DNA of 64,000 bases, taken from the NCBI RefSeq assembly GCF_004916895.1, contig NZ_SNTZ01000004.1:265538-329537 (forward strand). The letters are read 5' to 3'. Shown piece after piece: positions 55,001-63,400 of the stretch. The position numbers and the translations under genes were made by a program. Source of the DNA: Flagellimonas alvinocaridis. Lineage in GTDB: Bacteria; Bacteroidota; Bacteroidia; Flavobacteriales; Flavobacteriaceae. Below the pieces are notes generated by a model. The model did not search any database, was not told the DNA's origin, and worked only from the letters and a program-made list of their open reading frames with translations. Every line of letters starts with the position of its first letter. The first letter of the stretch is position 1.

Positions 55001-55572
55001 GTACAGTTCCAGTCGGTGTCCAACGAAATAATCCCGTCGCTTATGTTGTTTAGGGTAAAATCCAACTGGGATACAAGTTCGTTTTCCACCGTAAAATCAT
55101 GACGTTTTCTCTTGTAGCTCAGCATAGAGAAAAGATCCTTATTTTTAGAATCATTCAAGGTGGTTTGCTTGCCTATTTCGTTGATGTCCTGAAGTAACCC
55201 CAAATGAGCTATTATCTTACCTTTCATATCCAGAATGCTCGAAGAAAATATGGAAACAGGAAAACGGCTACCGTTCTTGCGCATGTGTATAGATTCAAAC
55301 TCTCCGTTTAACCCCTCCTTCAGAGTCTTTTGAAAGCCATTTGTAAAATCTTTTTGAAGTTCGTCCGGCCAAAAAGGAAATGGTGCTTCTGCCCCCAATA
55401 ATTCTTCCTTGTCAAAACCTGTCAGCGTACAGAATGCTGAATTGATTATTAATATTTTTCCCTTAGTATCGGTAATAAGCAACCCGTCCTGAATGGATTC
55501 CACGAAAACATCGGAGAATCCAAGGTCGTTTTTTAGCTCATGCACTATACCTTTTTCCTTGTTTGACACCAC
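52018..55572 (-). CDS. Multi-PAS/GAF sigma-54-dependent transcriptional activator
   Basis: This 1184-residue soluble sensor-regulator has five PAS domains (about residues 20-140, 170-280, 285-405, 410-530, 535-655), three with the LLG-x5-PFPFWP/YPFS/YPFAKP type loop, each with a following PAC segment. A GAF domain lies at about 665-830, a coiled coil at about 840-880 and a sigma-54 AAA+ domain at about 890-1120: Walker A LGESGTGKELLARAI, sigma-54-contact loop GSFTGA, Walker B GGTLFLDEIGELP, and RFREDLFFRLNVFPIEVPPLR. A C-terminal Fis-type HTH (AVQKNHIISVLEQCNWKISG...LKPSTLRDKM) follows. No histidine-kinase or receiver domain is present, so signals are probably sensed by PAS/GAF ligands directly. 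It lies upstream of the STAS-receiver operon. Confidence 0.93.
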   Translation of the reverse strand: MVSNKEKGIVHELKNDLGFSDVFVESIQDGLLITDTKGKILIINSAFCTLTGFDKEELLGAEAPFPFWPDELQKDFTNGFQKTLKEGLNGEFESIHMRKNGSRFPVSIFSSSILDMKGKIIAHLGLLQDINEIGKQTTLNDSKNKDLFSMLSYKRKRHDFTVENELVSQLDFTLNNISDGIISLDTDWNCTYINGNAATIIGKKPSSLIGKNIWKEFPDILGASFRETSMKAFRSQEKQESQEYYEPFDKWFENRFYPSKEGLTIFISNITETKNAEELLFKSKEYLDNIINNIGDPIFVKDSQSRLLLVNDAFCAMFDLQRENIIGKTLAEDVATEERESFLRIDKEVIASGIENVNEETLTVRGGQTRIISTKKTRFVSEEGEMFLIGIIHDISEQKRAELELKSAKEYSDGLIESMREGLVVFDMETEIVRVNPSFCEMSGFSEEELLGQQCPYPFSPPEIEEESNSRHAEIAKGAELDNFETVYMRKDGSRFNVDVMISSIKNPNGEIMAYFGTIIDTTERKKAELDLKLAKEFTDKLIMSMQEGLIIVDLTGKIIMVNESTCKILGYSENELIGMNLPYPFAKPEDFEEITKTNERVAAGEAPTFQFEFIRKNGEIFLATFLTGNITNDKGEVIALYGTMKDISEEVKAKKVLEQNALLSTKKKEVILELAGLVGKEFTDSLNKITQLSSEVLRVERVSIWKFNIGRTEISCENLYELSVNNHSKGVVLNRLNNPEYFEALEKEQTILIEDAQRNAKTKRFAEDYLIPNHIKSLMDVFINSTNGYYGIICFEHVGKANRSWTADEQEFATSIANIVSLMVESSERKIAENKLIQSNKDLAKANTELNELRDQLELENIYLRNELDLVFNFEEMVYGSVEFSNVLSEIEKVATTNATVLLLGESGTGKELLARAIHNISLRNTKPLIKVNCSAIPRELMESELFGHKKGSFTGAINDKIGKFELADGGTLFLDEIGELPLDMQPKILRFLQEGEIEVVGGTGIKKLDVRVIAATNRDLKEEIEKKRFREDLFFRLNVFPIEVPPLRNRKEDIPLLVEHFVDKFNKDYSKNIRYISDEAMEKLKAYDWPGNIRELENLIERAVILSNGETLVIPGFESEVQKSKVPIRIQNLSLDAVQKNHIISVLEQCNWKISGPHSASALLELKPSTLRDKMSKLGIKK

Positions 55573-56218
55573 AAAATACTAATAGTTGGTCAGTTACCCC
55601 CTTATATCCTAAGATTGAATAATTTAAGTTTTTTTTACCAAATCGCAATGGCGATTGCAATTTTTGATATGGCAAAACAACAAACTTCTTTTATAGCTGG
55701 CCACAAGAAGATGGACACATGGTTTACATTACCATTACTACTCTGTTAGGTTAAATGGACTTTCTCAAAACAATTCCAATAAATGGAAAAGAAGCTAACT
55801 CCTACCCCTTTTAATAAATACAAAATTTGAATTTTATTGACCTCCATGATCTCAATTACGTTAATCGTTTTAGTTGCATTTGCTACTTCAGCATCATACG
55901 TAATGGCATCCAATTGAGTTTGACAACCTCCATAAATAGAGGAATAAGTACCACAGTTCCTAAGACTCCTGCAGAAATATTTTCGTTCTGCACCACTTCA
56001 TTCTCATCCACAATTAGTTTAAGGCCCATGTCCACAAAGCGTAGACCTTTTGTAATAAATACTTCCTGTCCTGGGCTTTACAACAACTCCAATCGGGCAT
56101 CCTCTACAGTAGAAAAAAGAAGTTCGATAAATCTCAACAAAAACATTATTCCTACATGGATGGGGTGTTTTAAAGAAAACCAAATTGTAGTACATTAGAC
56201 CAACGCACATTATAACAC
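55573..56218. other. Gene-free stretch between the sigma-54 activator and the Nramp-like gene
   Basis: This 646-base divergent gap contains a decayed coding stretch (55746-56146, minus). A small inverted repeat, GCAAT-GGCG-ATTGC (about 55645-55658), lies near the activator start. No promoter box matching TAnnTTTG with a TTG 19-21 bases upstream was found for either gene, and no copy of the CCACGGnATACCGT palindrome. Confidence 0.7.
55746..56146 (-). pseudogene. Decayed, frameshifted gene remnant
   Basis: On the minus strand a protein-like frame runs MFLLRFIELLFSTVEDARLE, hits a stop at 56078-56080 and continues PGQEVFITKGLRFVDMGLKL, then IVDENEVVQNENISAG and GTVVLIPLFMEVV. Near 55920 the sense shifts by one frame to QLDAITYDAEVANATKTINV and IEIMEVNKIQ, stopping at 55746. 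The amino-acid pattern is coding-like in both pieces, whereas the plus-strand frame at 55827-56198 is Ser-, Cys- and Asn-rich as expected from an antisense shadow. The parent family is not recognised. Confidence 0.42.
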
Positions 56219-57472
56219 ATGACACAACTGAAAATGCTTCTAAAAGCCCTTGGGCCTGGGCTATTGTTTGCCAGTATGGCTATAGGAACTTCGCATTTGG
56301 TGCTATCTACCAAAGCCGGGGCCCAATATGGATGGATTATGATCATCCCTATTTTGTTGGCCAATATTTTAAAATATCCCTTTTTTGAGTTTGGCATCCG
56401 GTATACCACTGTTACCGAAAAAAGTCTGGTGGAAGGGTACTTAAACCTGGGAAAATCATATTTATGGGTGTATGCGTTTATCACCCTGATTTCAACCTTC
56501 ACCGTTTTGGCCGCCCTCTATGTGGTTACGGCCGGGCTGTTCATGAACCTTTTTAAGATTACCAGTATGGGTGCTGGGGCTATTTCTTTGTGTCTTTTTG
56601 TATTTATCAGTCTTCTTTTGATCATTGGCAAATACCGGTTTCTGGAAAACTCATTAAAAGCGGTTATCTCCATATTGTTTGTGGCATTATTGGTCACCAC
56701 CGCCCTAGTATTGGAAAAGGGACCTGTTCCCGGTTCTGAATCTTACATCCGTCCAGAGATATTCAACGAAGCCGGGATTCTTTTTTTAATCGGGTTAATG
56801 GGATGGATGCCCACAGCCGTTGAAGCTTCGGGATGGGTAAGCCTTTGGGGTATGGAAAACCTAAAAACCATGAAAGAGAAGCCTTCATTGAAATTAGCAT
56901 TACAGGAATTCAATCTCGGTTATTTTTTAACGGCACTTTTAGCCGTATTCTTTTTGATTATTGGATGGTTAACCCTCTATGGCACGGGAACCGAACTTAG
57001 CGGAAGTGCCGTGGTGTTTGCCGATCAAGTAGTTAGCCTGTTCACAATTCACATAGGAAACTGGGCCTATCTTTTTATTGCCGTAGCGGCTTTTGCCACC
57101 ATGTTCAGTACTTGTATGACCGCACATGATGCCATTTCTAGAGTAAGTCTTGATGTACTTGAAAAACTGTATCCTAAAAAAGCCATGTTAAAGAGTAAAA
57201 ATGCCTTTGCGTTTATGGTATTGTGCATGGCCGTCATCAACTGGATGGTCATAACCCTTTTCGGTGCCAACATGGGAAATTTGGTTGCCTTGGCCACTTT
57301 TGTGTCCTTTGTATTGGCTCCATTATTGGGCTGGATGAACCTAAAGGCCGTTATGGGAAAAGATATACCTGAACCCTTCAAACCAAAGATTGGATTACAG
57401 GCACTTACCTATTCCGGTATCATCTTTCTTTCGCTTTTTGCCCTATACTATTGTTGGATGGTATTGGTCTAG
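56219..57472 (+). CDS. Nramp-related membrane transporter lacking the usual metal motifs
   Basis: This 417-residue protein with about 11 helices aligns with the Nramp fold: ALGPGLLFASMAIGTSHLVL, then KAGAQYGWIMIIPILLANIL in the first two helices. The TM1 motif, normally DPGN, reads IGTSH, and the TM6 motif, normally MPHN, reads MPTAVEAS. So the canonical Mn/Fe ligands (Asp, Asn, Met-His) are largely missing. A standard Nramp annotation as divalent metal/proton symporter may therefore be wrong for this protein; the substrate is unknown. It starts a plus-strand transcript and converges with the OmpA gene, the last codons overlapping by 4 bases. Confidence 0.86.
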   Translation: MTQLKMLLKALGPGLLFASMAIGTSHLVLSTKAGAQYGWIMIIPILLANILKYPFFEFGIRYTTVTEKSLVEGYLNLGKSYLWVYAFITLISTFTVLAALYVVTAGLFMNLFKITSMGAGAISLCLFVFISLLLIIGKYRFLENSLKAVISILFVALLVTTALVLEKGPVPGSESYIRPEIFNEAGILFLIGLMGWMPTAVEASGWVSLWGMENLKTMKEKPSLKLALQEFNLGYFLTALLAVFFLIIGWLTLYGTGTELSGSAVVFADQVVSLFTIHIGNWAYLFIAVAAFATMFSTCMTAHDAISRVSLDVLEKLYPKKAMLKSKNAFAFMVLCMAVINWMVITLFGANMGNLVALATFVSFVLAPLLGWMNLKAVMGKDIPEPFKPKIGLQALTYSGIIFLSLFALYYCWMVLV

Positions 57473-59421
57473 TAATCAAAGAGGACATTATCGTTTAGGA
57501 CCACAATCAATGATCTTTGGTTCTGCTGATGCAACATTTCCAGACAGAATACCCCATTGGTGCAGTTATTAAGAATTTTATCTTCCCCATAACCAATGGA
57601 ATATAAAATAGTGGCTTGTGGCACACCTTGCTGGATTAAATATCTCTTAATGGCATCTGATCGGGCCTGGGTCAATCTAAAGTTGGTGGAACTGCCTCCC
57701 CTACTGTCAGTATACGTTTCTATACGCAATTGCGCAGAAGGAAAATTCTTTGCAAAAGCTACCACCTTGTCCAGCTCCGCTTCTATTTCGGCAGTTAACT
57801 TGACATCGTTTTTATCAAAGAAAAACTTCTTGAGCTTTACCACTTTCTGCCCTTCTTTTTCTTCCACTAAATCATCATACAAAGCAATTCCGATATCGTA
57901 TGTTGTATTTTCAAGCTTTTGCAATTCCTCTTCAGTAAATTGTTTTGAAAACACAGAATACCGCTCTTTGGTCGATTCCAACACCACTTCCTCCTTCCAA
58001 GGGATTTCCAATCTATAGTTACCTTCTTCGTCCGAATAGGTTTCCGCCAATAGTTCGCCATCGGTATCCATGAGTCTAATCACGGCTTTGTCCACAGTAC
58101 CGGAGCCAGCAACAGACTTCACAACTTTTCCTTTAAAGGTCAAGGTCTTTAAACCCGGTTTTTCATCTACTTTAAATCCATATAAATCGTCCTTGCCTTT
58201 TCCTCCAGGCCTATTGGAGGCAAAATATCCCAGCAGTCCCTCACCTTCATTCCGCATGATCAGTCCAAAATCGTCATCGGGCGAATTAATACCTTTCCCT
58301 AAATTAATGGGAATCCCAAATCCATCACCTTCCATATTGGATTTATAAATATCCATCCCGCCAAGACCATAAAATACATCGGAAGCAAAGTAAAAACTGT
58401 TCTCAAATACAAAAGGCGCTATTTCGTTGCCAGGGGAATTTACCCTTGGTCCCAAATTTATGGGTGCTGACATGATCTGCCCGTTGTTGGTGTAAACAAA
58501 GTACAGGTCTGTACCACCATACCCTCCGTCAAAATTGGCTGAGAAATACAGCTTACCGCTTGCTCCATCATAAAAAGGATAGTAAAATGAAGTACTCAGG
58601 TCTTTGAGTAGCAGTTGAAACGAACCTCCTATTGCTTGTTTACCAATGGCCAGGGCATTTTTCCCATTGGTATCAAAGGCCAAGTTGCCATTTTCGGTAT
58701 TGGACAGGACATACAGAATGCTGCTCAACTCTTCCGAATAAAAGGGCGTTGCTTTGTGATAATCCGAATCGGTCACCTCTCTAAAAGGTTGTACACTGGA
58801 AATCTGACCGTCTGCACCCAGCTGGGATTGGTATATATTGAAATATCCTTCATTACCCGGTGCATAAGTGTTTCTTTTGGTCTGCACGCGTCCGCTCGAG
58901 AACAAAAGCTGGTTTTTGTAGAAAGCTGGAGCAAAATCTGTCTGAGGACTGTTTCCCATCAAATTGAAAATCCGATAGTCCATCCCGGGTTCGGCAGCAT
59001 CGTTTTGCAATAATTGTACATTGAACTCCATGTTTTCCAACAGTTCTTTTTGAAAACGGGACGACATGGTAGTCATAAAAGCGGTTCTTCGTTCCTTATT
59101 GGCCGTTTTGGAAAGACTCTGCAACATTTTGTTCAAATGATGCCCGCCCATTAGTGTATCCTTTTTGAAAAGTTCCAGATAAGCCTCGGATGCCTTTTCA
59201 AATTTATTGGTCTGAAAATAGGAGTCGGCCAGGTTCAAAAACTGTTGTTCGGTTAACGTCCCCGAAGCCATTTCGGCCTCATAGGCATAGATAGCCTTTT
59301 GATATTCGTACTGAAAAAAGAGGTCGTCCCCTTTGGATTTTTTCTTTCCTTGGGCATAGCAGAAAACCATACCCAGAAAGGAAACCAACAGTACGGGAAT
59401 TATTTTTTTTGCTACATCCAT
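57469..59421 (-). CDS. OmpA-family protein with TPR and WD40-like PD40 repeats (T9SS/gliding locus)
   Basis: This 650-residue protein has a signal peptide (KKIIPVLLVSFLGMVFCYAQ), TPR-like helices (about residues 30-130), PD40/beta-propeller repeats (about 150-395: LYFSANFDGGYGGTDLYFV, FASNRPGGKGKDDLYGF), a carboxypeptidase-regulatory-like fold (about 415-490) and a C-terminal OmpA peptidoglycan-binding domain (about 535-640: FFFDKNDVKLTAEIEAELD and TDSRGGSSTNFRLTQARSDAIKRYL). This layout is typical of Bacteroidetes PorE-like or motility-linked proteins. It is encoded 1 base after the SprF gene and so belongs to the adhesin module. Confidence 0.9.
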   Translation of the reverse strand: MDVAKKIIPVLLVSFLGMVFCYAQGKKKSKGDDLFFQYEYQKAIYAYEAEMASGTLTEQQFLNLADSYFQTNKFEKASEAYLELFKKDTLMGGHHLNKMLQSLSKTANKERRTAFMTTMSSRFQKELLENMEFNVQLLQNDAAEPGMDYRIFNLMGNSPQTDFAPAFYKNQLLFSSGRVQTKRNTYAPGNEGYFNIYQSQLGADGQISSVQPFREVTDSDYHKATPFYSEELSSILYVLSNTENGNLAFDTNGKNALAIGKQAIGGSFQLLLKDLSTSFYYPFYDGASGKLYFSANFDGGYGGTDLYFVYTNNGQIMSAPINLGPRVNSPGNEIAPFVFENSFYFASDVFYGLGGMDIYKSNMEGDGFGIPINLGKGINSPDDDFGLIMRNEGEGLLGYFASNRPGGKGKDDLYGFKVDEKPGLKTLTFKGKVVKSVAGSGTVDKAVIRLMDTDGELLAETYSDEEGNYRLEIPWKEEVVLESTKERYSVFSKQFTEEELQKLENTTYDIGIALYDDLVEEKEGQKVVKLKKFFFDKNDVKLTAEIEAELDKVVAFAKNFPSAQLRIETYTDSRGGSSTNFRLTQARSDAIKRYLIQQGVPQATILYSIGYGEDKILNNCTNGVFCLEMLHQQNQRSLIVVLNDNVLFDY

Positions 59422-59422
59422 A

Positions 59423-60448
59423 TTAGAAAAATCTTGGGGAATCTATCTGCTTGCCCTTATTCTTTATGTTCTTTCCTTTGTTCTTGTCTTTTGAACCACC
59501 AGACCCGAAACCGCCCCTTCCAATATAAAACTTAAGAATGGCCTCGTGTGATCCTCCACTATACTCTCCAAGACCATTGGTATTGTAATCATAGGAGTAG
59601 CCAATAAACATGGCATTGGATATCTGAAATCCGGCCAACCCACTCACCGCATTGTCAAAACGGTATGAAGCGCCAATGGTAAGTGCATCTATAAATTGAA
59701 AATTTGCCGAAAGGTTAACGTTCACAGGAGAACCTTTAAGATAATTCAATAAAAAAGCAGGCTTAAACTTGGTTCGGTCTCCCAATTGAAAAACATACCC
59801 CCCAATGGCATTAAACTGCATATTGTCTTCCACAATGGTGGCTACTTCATCGTTGTACAGCCCATTGGTGAGGAAGTTTGGAGCTGAAACTCCCAAATAC
59901 CAATCCTCTTCATGGTACATAAAAAGTCCCGCACCTATGGTGGGGTAGAAACTGTTATAGTTTTCGCCAAGAATGGAGGGGTCTGATCCATTCTGAAACG
60001 AACCTTTTGAATAATCTATGTCCAACATGGAACCTCCTGCATTGATTCCAAAGGATAATTTGGTGTCGTCAGAAAGGTTGATTTGGTAGGAATAGGCGGC
60101 CTCAATATAGGTTTGGTTGGATGGTCCAAGCTCATCATTGACCACATTGAGTCCAAGACCCATTTTTTCATTGGAAAGAGGCACATTTACCCCAAACCGA
60201 ATGGTTGTGGGCGCACCAGGGATGTCAACCCACTGAGCTCTATACAATCCTATGATCTCTGGGCTTTCCACCGTACCTACATAAGCTGGGTTAAAACTTC
60301 CTATGTTGTACATGTATTGGGTGTACTGGGGTTCTTTTTGGGCAAAGGATCTACCCAAGCCTACAAAAACCACAAAGAGTAATACTGTCAACGTTCGTAA
60401 ACCAATGTTCTCTGGCATCTTTGTCTTTATCTTATGATCTGAATCCAC
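59423..60448 (-). CDS. PorP/SprF-family type IX secretion system membrane protein
   Basis: This 341-residue outer-membrane protein has a signal peptide ending FVGLGRSFAQKEPQYTQYMYN, the standard PorP/SprF start. It has FNPAYVGTVESPEIIGLYRAQW, AAYSYQINLSDDTKLSFGINAGG and a C-terminal Lys/Gly-rich tail (DKNKGKNIKNKGKQ). In F. johnsoniae SprF is needed to secrete and attach the SprB adhesin. Here it follows the giant adhesin gene directly (22-base overlap) and is co-transcribed with it. Confidence 0.94.
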   Translation of the reverse strand: MDSDHKIKTKMPENIGLRTLTVLLFVVFVGLGRSFAQKEPQYTQYMYNIGSFNPAYVGTVESPEIIGLYRAQWVDIPGAPTTIRFGVNVPLSNEKMGLGLNVVNDELGPSNQTYIEAAYSYQINLSDDTKLSFGINAGGSMLDIDYSKGSFQNGSDPSILGENYNSFYPTIGAGLFMYHEEDWYLGVSAPNFLTNGLYNDEVATIVEDNMQFNAIGGYVFQLGDRTKFKPAFLLNYLKGSPVNVNLSANFQFIDALTIGASYRFDNAVSGLAGFQISNAMFIGYSYDYNTNGLGEYSGGSHEAILKFYIGRGGFGSGGSKDKNKGKNIKNKGKQIDSPRFF

Positions 60449-63400
60449 CCTTTTATTACCTCGGTCCCATCTCCTTGAAGGTCCAATATATAGAAATAGG
60501 TTCCTTTGGGCAAATCGCCATTCTTACCGGTTCCATCCCAAGAACTATCATATCCATCCATGGCAAATACACTGTTCCCGTAGCGATCAAAAACTTCTAG
60601 GGTATTATTTGCAAATTGCTGATGTCCAACCAATATTAATCTATCGTTTCGCCCATCATTGTTGGGTGAAAATATGTTGCAAAGTGTTCCAGGGTCTGTA
60701 CACTGATCTCTATTCACATTCACACTTACTGTAGCTGTATTGTTAACCACTTCATCATCCACAGGGAAAGAAGAAGTCAACACCACAGTATTTTGTATTG
60801 TTCCCGGTGTGGTTACCCTAACGTCAATCTCCAATGTAGCCGTTTCCACGTTGGATGCCAAATCAGGTATGGTCCATTCCCCTGTTTCCGGAACATATGT
60901 ACCGATGGAAGCACTGTGACTTAAATATTCAAAGCCAGTATCCAGCAAATCGGTCACCACAATGTCGAGTATTCTATCCATCGTAGTGTTTTCCAAGGTT
61001 ATGGTAAACGTAATGACATCATCTAAAAGTGGCTCATCGTTATCGACTTCTTTGGTCAAAGCCAAGTCTATATCGGCATTGGCAAAACAATCCTCCACGG
61101 TAATGGTTACTTGAACCGAACCATCATCACAAGTAGACGCATTTCCAGTAGTAGTATACTCAAACACATAATCTCCAATGGGTTGGTCAGCAAAATCTAC
61201 AGTATTTCCAGCTCCTATGGCCACACCACCGTTGGAAGGATCTGTGATCAATGCCCAAGTTCCTGGATCGGCACCCGTCAAGGTATCATCCAAATCGATT
61301 ACATTAGGACCATCTTCACTGACGGCATTACAGGCCACCATATCAGTAGGTGTTCCTGTTGAAGGAGCATCGGTTACCACCGCCACCACTTCTATTCGTT
61401 CCGTAGTACATCCGTTGGCGGTAGCCTCTACATAAAAAGAGGTTGTTGCAGAAATGGAAGGCGTAATAAAGACGCCTCCAGTTCCCAAAGCAGTCCCTCC
61501 AGTAGGCACATCGAACCAACTTAGCACACCACTGTCCGAACTGGCAGTCAATGTCAATGTTCCCTCGCCACAACGTTCATCCCCCGTTGGATCGCTGATA
61601 ATCGGAATTGGGAAATTGGTAAGCGTTATGGTTACTAGTGGACTGGCACAAGCATTCACTTCATCATAAAAAAATCCAAAATACTGCGCAGCACTACGTA
61701 CCACACTACTATTGCGATGAGCTTCCGTATCATTGGGGTCGGGGTTGGTACTCCATGTGAGTTCACTACCCACTGGGGCAATATTGGTCACATAATCGTT
61801 TAGGTCTATTTCAAAATCGCCACAAAAAACTGTTGGTAGCGAAGTATCCCTTATCGGGGCCACTCCTCCTGCATTACATACCGTGGTATCCTTATCTGAA
61901 GTGTCTTCTGCCGCCACTCCTGTACCATTGGCGTTGCTAAGGGTTACGCTTAGGGTAACCAAACCATCTGCCAGCCCGCTTAAATCTATATTGTTGACAT
62001 TCTCCGTAATGAAATCAATAGGTCCAGAACCTGTAACGGGTGTTCCACCGCCATCACTGGTGAACGTATAATTGTATGTAGCCCCTACTTCTGCATTGGC
62101 AAACGTAAAGCCAATGGCCGATTGATTATCAAAATTGATGATACTTTGATCAATAGTTACCGTATACCCTGAAGGAACCGCTGTATATTTTGTAGCTGTA
62201 TCCGTTGTTGGAGGTCCTTCCGTGCCCAGAAGATTACTCACTACCACTGAAAGGGTAATCACGCCATCGGGCAAACCGCTTACGTCTATATTGGATACGG
62301 TTTGATCTACAAAACTAAGGGCACCACCTCCCGTTACGGTAGCTACACCTCCATCCCCACTACTACTCAACGTATAGTCGTATGTGGTTAAAAACGTAGG
62401 GGCATTGGAAAACGTAAAACTAATCGCACCTTGATTGGTAATATTGATGGGGTCATCATTGATGGTTACCGTATAGCCATCCGGCGGGGTATCGTCTTCA
62501 CTTTCAACAGTAACTGTAGCGCTGTTGGGAGCACCAATTGAATAGCCCGCTCCTGCCGCCAAGGTAACGATTACCGTTTCGTCCTCTTCGATTTCCGCAT
62601 CATCTACGGGAGTTACTGTTATCGTTGCGATTTGTTGTCCGTTGGCCACATTTGCAGTTCCTGAAAGTGCTGCGTAATCTGCTGTAGGAGTTGCTGTTCC
62701 CGTAACAGTATAGTTTACTGGTATAGGGGAACCGGTATTGTTTACACTGCCAATATTCACCTGAAAAGTCCCTGTACTTGCTGGGCTTTCGGTTGCAAGA
62801 TTGTCTGTTGCCGTTATGGTGGCCACGGCGGCATCGTCATTAAGAATGGTTCCTATTGCAGGAGAACCTGTCACAGTGACACCATTGGTTGGTATGCCCA
62901 AGGTCACTCTAAAGGTTTCATCTCCTTCAATAATGGTTTCATTGTTTATGGCCACAGTGATGTCTTGGGTCTCAGAAGCATTACCAGCAAAGAGCAAATT
63001 ACCTCCTGTATTGTCATAGTCAATTCCACTACCTGTGGCAGTAAGGTTGGTAAAGGCATAAGCCACTTGTGTACCCCCAGCCACCGCATTGTCCAAAGTT
63101 ACCGTGAAGACCATATTGCCTCCGACAACATTTTCTGGAACACTTTCGTTGGTTATGGTCAAAGTAGCAGAATCATCATTGGTGATCGTCCCAGCTCCCG
63201 TGCCGTCCGTCAACGTCGCGTTGACAGGGTTGCTCAGCACCACAGTGAAGCCCTCCGTGGGCTCGACCGTGGTGTCACCGTTCACGACAACCGTGATCGT
63301 GGTGCTCGGCGTACCGGCCGTGATCTGGCCCGACCCAGCGTTCAACACATAATCCCCGTCGGCAGTCGTCGCCGTTCCGTCAACCGTGGTGTAATCAAAA

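Noticed and set aside
55827..56198. Plus-strand open frame of 123 codons in the gap before the Nramp-like gene
   Set aside because: Composition (Ser, Cys, Asn, Thr-rich) is that of an antisense shadow; the minus strand shows coding-like pieces, so it is treated as a pseudogene on that strand.
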